Positions 6,074 to 8,800 of a stretch of 8,800 bases of DNA are shown here, piece after piece (the stretch's first letter is position 1; every line of letters begins with the position of its first letter). This DNA is from Anaerolineae bacterium. GTDB lineage: Bacteria > Chloroflexota > Anaerolineae > Promineifilales > Promineifilaceae. The position numbers and the translations under genes were made by a program. The notes below the pieces were generated by a model. It had not been told where the DNA came from, ran no database searches, and saw nothing but the letters and a program-made list of their open reading frames with translations. Where the stretch lies: NCBI GenBank assembly GCA_028284105.1, contig JANQSK010000091.1, positions 1-8,800 of the forward strand, in the 5' to 3' direction.

Positions 6074-8731
6074 ATGGACCTTCACAGTGAAAATTTAACA
6101 CTTTCTATACGGCCGTTATTACAAACCAAGCTCTATATGCCACGAAGTAGAGCGAATTTGGTACCACGCACACGTCTTATTACAAAATTAAACAACGCAA
6201 TTGTGGAACAATCCACCCTTGATCCAAAGCTGACTTTGATCACAGGCCCTGCTGGCTATGGGAAATCAACCCTTGCAACCCAGTGGATCAATCAACTTGA
6301 TTTTCCTGTATCATGGCTCTCTCTAGACCATAACGACAATGATGAAGCACGTTTCTTAGCTTATCTTTTTAGCGCGATTAGCCACATTCATCCAGAAATT
6401 GGCCAAGCCGCCTTATCACGTCTTTCATCAACCTATATTTATAATGAATCAGAAGCGATTCTTATTAATTTGCTCAACGATTTGGCCCTCTGCAAACAAA
6501 CGGCCGTTTTGGTTTTAGATGATTTTCATGTCATATCGTCTGACGCTGTTCACAAAATGATCAGTTTCATTTTGCAGCACACCCCCGTTCAGCTTCATCT
6601 CGTTATCACTAGCCGCACAGAACCAAACCTTCCCCTCGCCCTTTTAAGAGCACAAAACAGCCTCAACTGGATCAATCAGCAAGACCTTAAGTTCACCGTT
6701 GATGAAGCGACTCAGTTTTTAGAGCAAACGATGGATGTGTCGCTCACAACTGACCAGATTCAGCTTTTAGATCAGCAAGTTGAAGGCTGGGTGACGGGTT
6801 TGCAGCTGATTGGCTTAGCCCTCAAAGATTCTGAGGGGATGCCTGAAGCGATTTCTGGTAATCATCGATACTTAGTTGATTATTTAGCCGATCAGGTTTT
6901 AAACAAGCAGCCTGCACACATCCAAGCCTTTTTAATGCAAACGGCCGTTTTGGACCGCTTCTGTGTCTCACTCTGTGATGCGATCTGTGCCAATCAATCA
7001 TTACCCGAATCTGCCAAGTCGATTTTGCGGCAATTAGAGTCTGCCAATCTATTTCTCATTCCCCTTGATAATGAACGCCGTTGGTATCGATATCATCATC
7101 TTTTCGGTGAATTTTTAAACGGCCGTTTGCACAATCGGCACCCGATTGGAATGATTACCCAAATTCACTGCTCCGCAGCGGCTTGGTATCATCAAAATGG
7201 GCACTCCTTAGTAGCCGTTGAACATGCACTAGCTGGACAAGATTACGACTTAGCGGCCGAAATTATACGCTCAGTAGGTCGTGAAGTGCTCATGTTCGGA
7301 GAGGGGATGACGCTTCGCCAATGGATGGAGCAACTCCCGACCGAACATTATCAAGACGACCCCAAACTGGTCTTATTCCATATATGGTCTTTGATTCGCA
7401 CAGGCGATTTCACACAGGCAAAACATTTGCTCAACAGCATCAGCGAGCAATTAGACACGCCCCTCTTATGGGGGGAATGGTCTGCTCTCCGCGCCCGTAT
7501 TGCGGTGATGACGGGTGATATTGACGTCAATATTCGTTTTTCCAATAAAGCGCTGGCAAAGCTTCCAGAAGATCAGCACATGCTTCGCAGTGAGGTCGCT
7601 ATCAATCTTGGTTTTTCCCATCTACAGCTGGCTGAAATTGAAGAAGCCCAAGAGGCATTTGCAGAAGCGGCTCAGCGTTCATCACACGATCCTGGATTAT
7701 GGGCCGTCATGTTTGCGACTTACTATTGGGGCCAAACGCTAGAACGTCAACTTAGACTCTCAGAAGCCTTTGAAGTGTATCAACAGGGGTTAGCTAAGGG
7801 AGATTCACAAGTCAATCGCTCACCGGCGCTTGGCTTTATGCATTTGGGGTTAGGGAAGCTGTTTTATGAAAGAAATCAGCTGGCTGAGGCTGAAATACAC
7901 CTTCGACAAGCACTCGATTGTGCAGAACGCAGTGGCGATCACAAAATGCAGATCTATGCGCTTGAATCATTCTCCCAACTCATGGCATCAATTGGCGATT
8001 GGGACCGAGCAAAATCATACCTAACCTCTCTGGAAAATGTGATTAACTCAGACGGCCCTTCGACACGACGAATTATCCTCAGCATTCAACGAGGGGAATT
8101 TGACATCGTACAACAGTGGATTGCCAAGATGGGCATTTCTATTGATGATGATCCTGAACAAATTAGAACGCTCCCTTTGGTCTACCTAACGCTTGCCGAA
8201 TATCACATGGCTCGAAATGAAACGGATTGCCTCTTGCCTATACTTCAGACGATTTCTGAGTTTGCTCAGGGACGAAAGCACAAGCAATTTAATTTACCAG
8301 TTATTATTTTGCACGCTATTTTGTTAGGTAAACGAGGAGAAATAGAAACGGCCGTTACCATTCTTAATCAAGCTTTGTCGCTTGCCAGTCGGGAACGCAT
8401 GATCCGAATCTTCCTAGACTTGCAGAACAGCACACTGGTTCGGCTCTTACACATCGTTGCCAATAATGGTGTTAATGCAACCTATGCACAGATGATCTTA
8501 GCGCACATGGCACCAGATGGTCATGAAGAAACGGCCGTTCCAACTTTGACTGTCAGGGAATTGGAGCTGATCCAATATTTAGCAAAGGGACTCACCAATT
8601 CTGCCATCGCCGAACAGATGACGGTTAGCCTAAACACAGTTAAAGCACATACGCGTCGCCTGTATGCAAAACTCGATGTTCACAATAGAACTGAAGCCGT
8701 TGCAAAAGCCAGAACATTTGAAATTATTTAG
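6074..8731 (+). CDS. MalT/LAL-type LuxR family transcriptional regulator (ATP-binding STAND protein)
   Basis: An 885-residue protein of the size usual for large ATP-binding LuxR regulators. It opens with the family's lead-in LLQTKLYMPRSRANLVPRTR (15-34). The NTPase domain has Walker A GPAGYGKST at 58-66, Walker B VLVLDDFHV at 145-153 and the sensor block VITSRTEPNLPLALLR at 177-192. After the winged-helix region (about 280-350, with RRWYRYHHLFGEFL) comes a long helical TPR-like array (about 365-800), the likely ligand-sensing part. A LuxR-type HTH occupies 824-885, with LTVRELELI, GLTNSAIAEQ and NTVKAHTRRLYAKL. By analogy with MalT, binding of an inducer and ATP would drive oligomerisation and promoter activation; the inducer and targets are unknown. 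The gene stands alone, divergent from the TPR/PH-like gene. It holds seven CGGCCG copies, five of them within the full AACGGCCGTT. Confidence 0.93.
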   Translation: MDLHSENLTLSIRPLLQTKLYMPRSRANLVPRTRLITKLNNAIVEQSTLDPKLTLITGPAGYGKSTLATQWINQLDFPVSWLSLDHNDNDEARFLAYLFSAISHIHPEIGQAALSRLSSTYIYNESEAILINLLNDLALCKQTAVLVLDDFHVISSDAVHKMISFILQHTPVQLHLVITSRTEPNLPLALLRAQNSLNWINQQDLKFTVDEATQFLEQTMDVSLTTDQIQLLDQQVEGWVTGLQLIGLALKDSEGMPEAISGNHRYLVDYLADQVLNKQPAHIQAFLMQTAVLDRFCVSLCDAICANQSLPESAKSILRQLESANLFLIPLDNERRWYRYHHLFGEFLNGRLHNRHPIGMITQIHCSAAAWYHQNGHSLVAVEHALAGQDYDLAAEIIRSVGREVLMFGEGMTLRQWMEQLPTEHYQDDPKLVLFHIWSLIRTGDFTQAKHLLNSISEQLDTPLLWGEWSALRARIAVMTGDIDVNIRFSNKALAKLPEDQHMLRSEVAINLGFSHLQLAEIEEAQEAFAEAAQRSSHDPGLWAVMFATYYWGQTLERQLRLSEAFEVYQQGLAKGDSQVNRSPALGFMHLGLGKLFYERNQLAEAEIHLRQALDCAERSGDHKMQIYALESFSQLMASIGDWDRAKSYLTSLENVINSDGPSTRRIILSIQRGEFDIVQQWIAKMGISIDDDPEQIRTLPLVYLTLAEYHMARNETDCLLPILQTISEFAQGRKHKQFNLPVIILHAILLGKRGEIETAVTILNQALSLASRERMIRIFLDLQNSTLVRLLHIVANNGVNATYAQMILAHMAPDGHEETAVPTLTVRELELIQYLAKGLTNSAIAEQMTVSLNTVKAHTRRLYAKLDVHNRTEAVAKARTFEII

Positions 8732-8753
8732 GTGAGCTAGGAACAATCGCTAA

Positions 8754-8795
8754 CTGAGCTTGCTGAAGGCAATCATAAGCCTTCGACAGGCTCAG
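8754..8795. repeat. Intergenic inverted repeat (REP-like hairpin) after the regulator gene
   Basis: The arms at 8754-8770 and 8779-8795 are 17 bases each, pair at 14 of 17 positions and enclose the 8-base loop AATCATAA. The right arm contains CCTTCGACAGGCTCAGG, which resembles a short intergenic palindrome I recall from many bacterial genomes (CTTCGACAAGCTCAGG type); this is memory, not a search. It sits 22 bases after the regulator's stop, so it may also end that transcript, though the bases that would show a T-run are cut off by the window end. Confidence 0.5.
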
Positions 8796-8800
8796 GCTAC

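Larger units (their letters stand above)
2810..8539. repeat. Iterated palindrome AACGGCCGTT (HIP-like), dispersed
   Basis: The exact 10-base palindrome occurs at 2811, 3725, 6499, 6940, 7118, 8347 and 8530; four of these extend to AAACGGCCGTTT (2810, 6498, 6939, 7117). One-base variants start at 3553, 3977, 4189, 4599 and 6108. The core CGGCCG occurs 18 times in the window (first bases 669, 965, 1993, 2284, 2813, 3555, 3727, 3979, 4191, 4241, 4601, 6110, 6501, 6942, 7120, 7254, 8349, 8532), against about one expected at this base composition. All copies lie in genes and are read in every phase: TAV, NGR and RP codons. That points to pressure on the DNA, not the protein. It resembles the behaviour of the cyanobacterial HIP1 octamer. 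Confidence 0.85.

Noticed and set aside
6074..8731. The large STAND NTPase as an antiphage defence protein
   Set aside because: The MalT-type lead-in and a complete C-terminal LuxR HTH mark it as a transcriptional regulator; no effector domain or defence neighbours are present.
611..8731. One operon or a new multi-gene system spanning the window
   Set aside because: From the M32 gene onward, adjacent genes alternate strands (convergent or divergent), and the predicted functions share no pathway.
1..8800. CRISPR array, tRNA, rRNA or insertion sequence
   Set aside because: No regularly spaced repeats, cloverleaf, rRNA sequence or transposase was found. The dispersed palindrome is irregularly spaced and lies in genes, so it is not a CRISPR.

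Overview
The window most resembles a chromosome fragment of a Chloroflexota bacterium (Anaerolineae-like). This is inferred from three things. One gene begins with a short TPR-like module (MSDPRFKEAV... then AWLWL ... CLEKVLRINP) of a kind I associate with that phylum. There is a very large MalT-type LuxR regulator. A palindrome, AACGGCCGTT, is iterated through the coding regions. No sequence search could be run, so the phylum is a working guess. Base composition looks moderate (around the mid-40s % GC by eye) and there is no sign of phage, transposon, plasmid or CRISPR.

Layout from left to right: (1) bases 2-520, +, the 3' end of a monomeric sarcosine oxidase-like flavoenzyme, cut by the window edge; (2) 611-2110, +, a complete M32 (Taq-type) metallocarboxypeptidase with a TTG start, its own promoter and a structured leader; (3) 2105-2533 (or 2554), -, a small DCC/DUF393 thiol-disulfide oxidoreductase-like protein whose 3' end overlaps the peptidase gene by 6 bases; (4) 2637 (or 2601)-4886, +, a three-part PEP-synthase/rifampicin-phosphotransferase-like enzyme divergent from gene 3; (5) 4888-5964, -, a TPR-like protein with an acidic linker and a C-terminal PH-like domain, one base away from the end of gene 4; (6) 6074-8731, +, an 885-residue MalT/LAL-type LuxR regulator divergent from gene 5; (7) a hairpin repeat in the last 50 bases.

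The genes do not form one pathway or operon. All three downstream neighbour pairs are convergent or divergent, so most genes should be transcribed singly. Two short divergent regions (about 2534-2636 and 5965-6073) carry the regulatory signals. Genes 3, 4 and 6 lack a usable Shine-Dalgarno sequence but have a -10-like box 6-7 bases before their best ATG, which suggests leaderless mRNAs. Genes 2 and 5 have ordinary Shine-Dalgarno sequences.

The most striking non-genic signal is the palindrome. CGGCCG occurs 18 times where about one is expected. It is read in all three codon phases, and it is concentrated in genes 4 and 6 and absent from genes 1 (visible part) and 5. I saw no convincing new multi-gene system. 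The best leads are the iterated palindrome, the leaderless promoters, the uncharacterised phosphotransferase-like enzyme and the TPR/PH-like protein.
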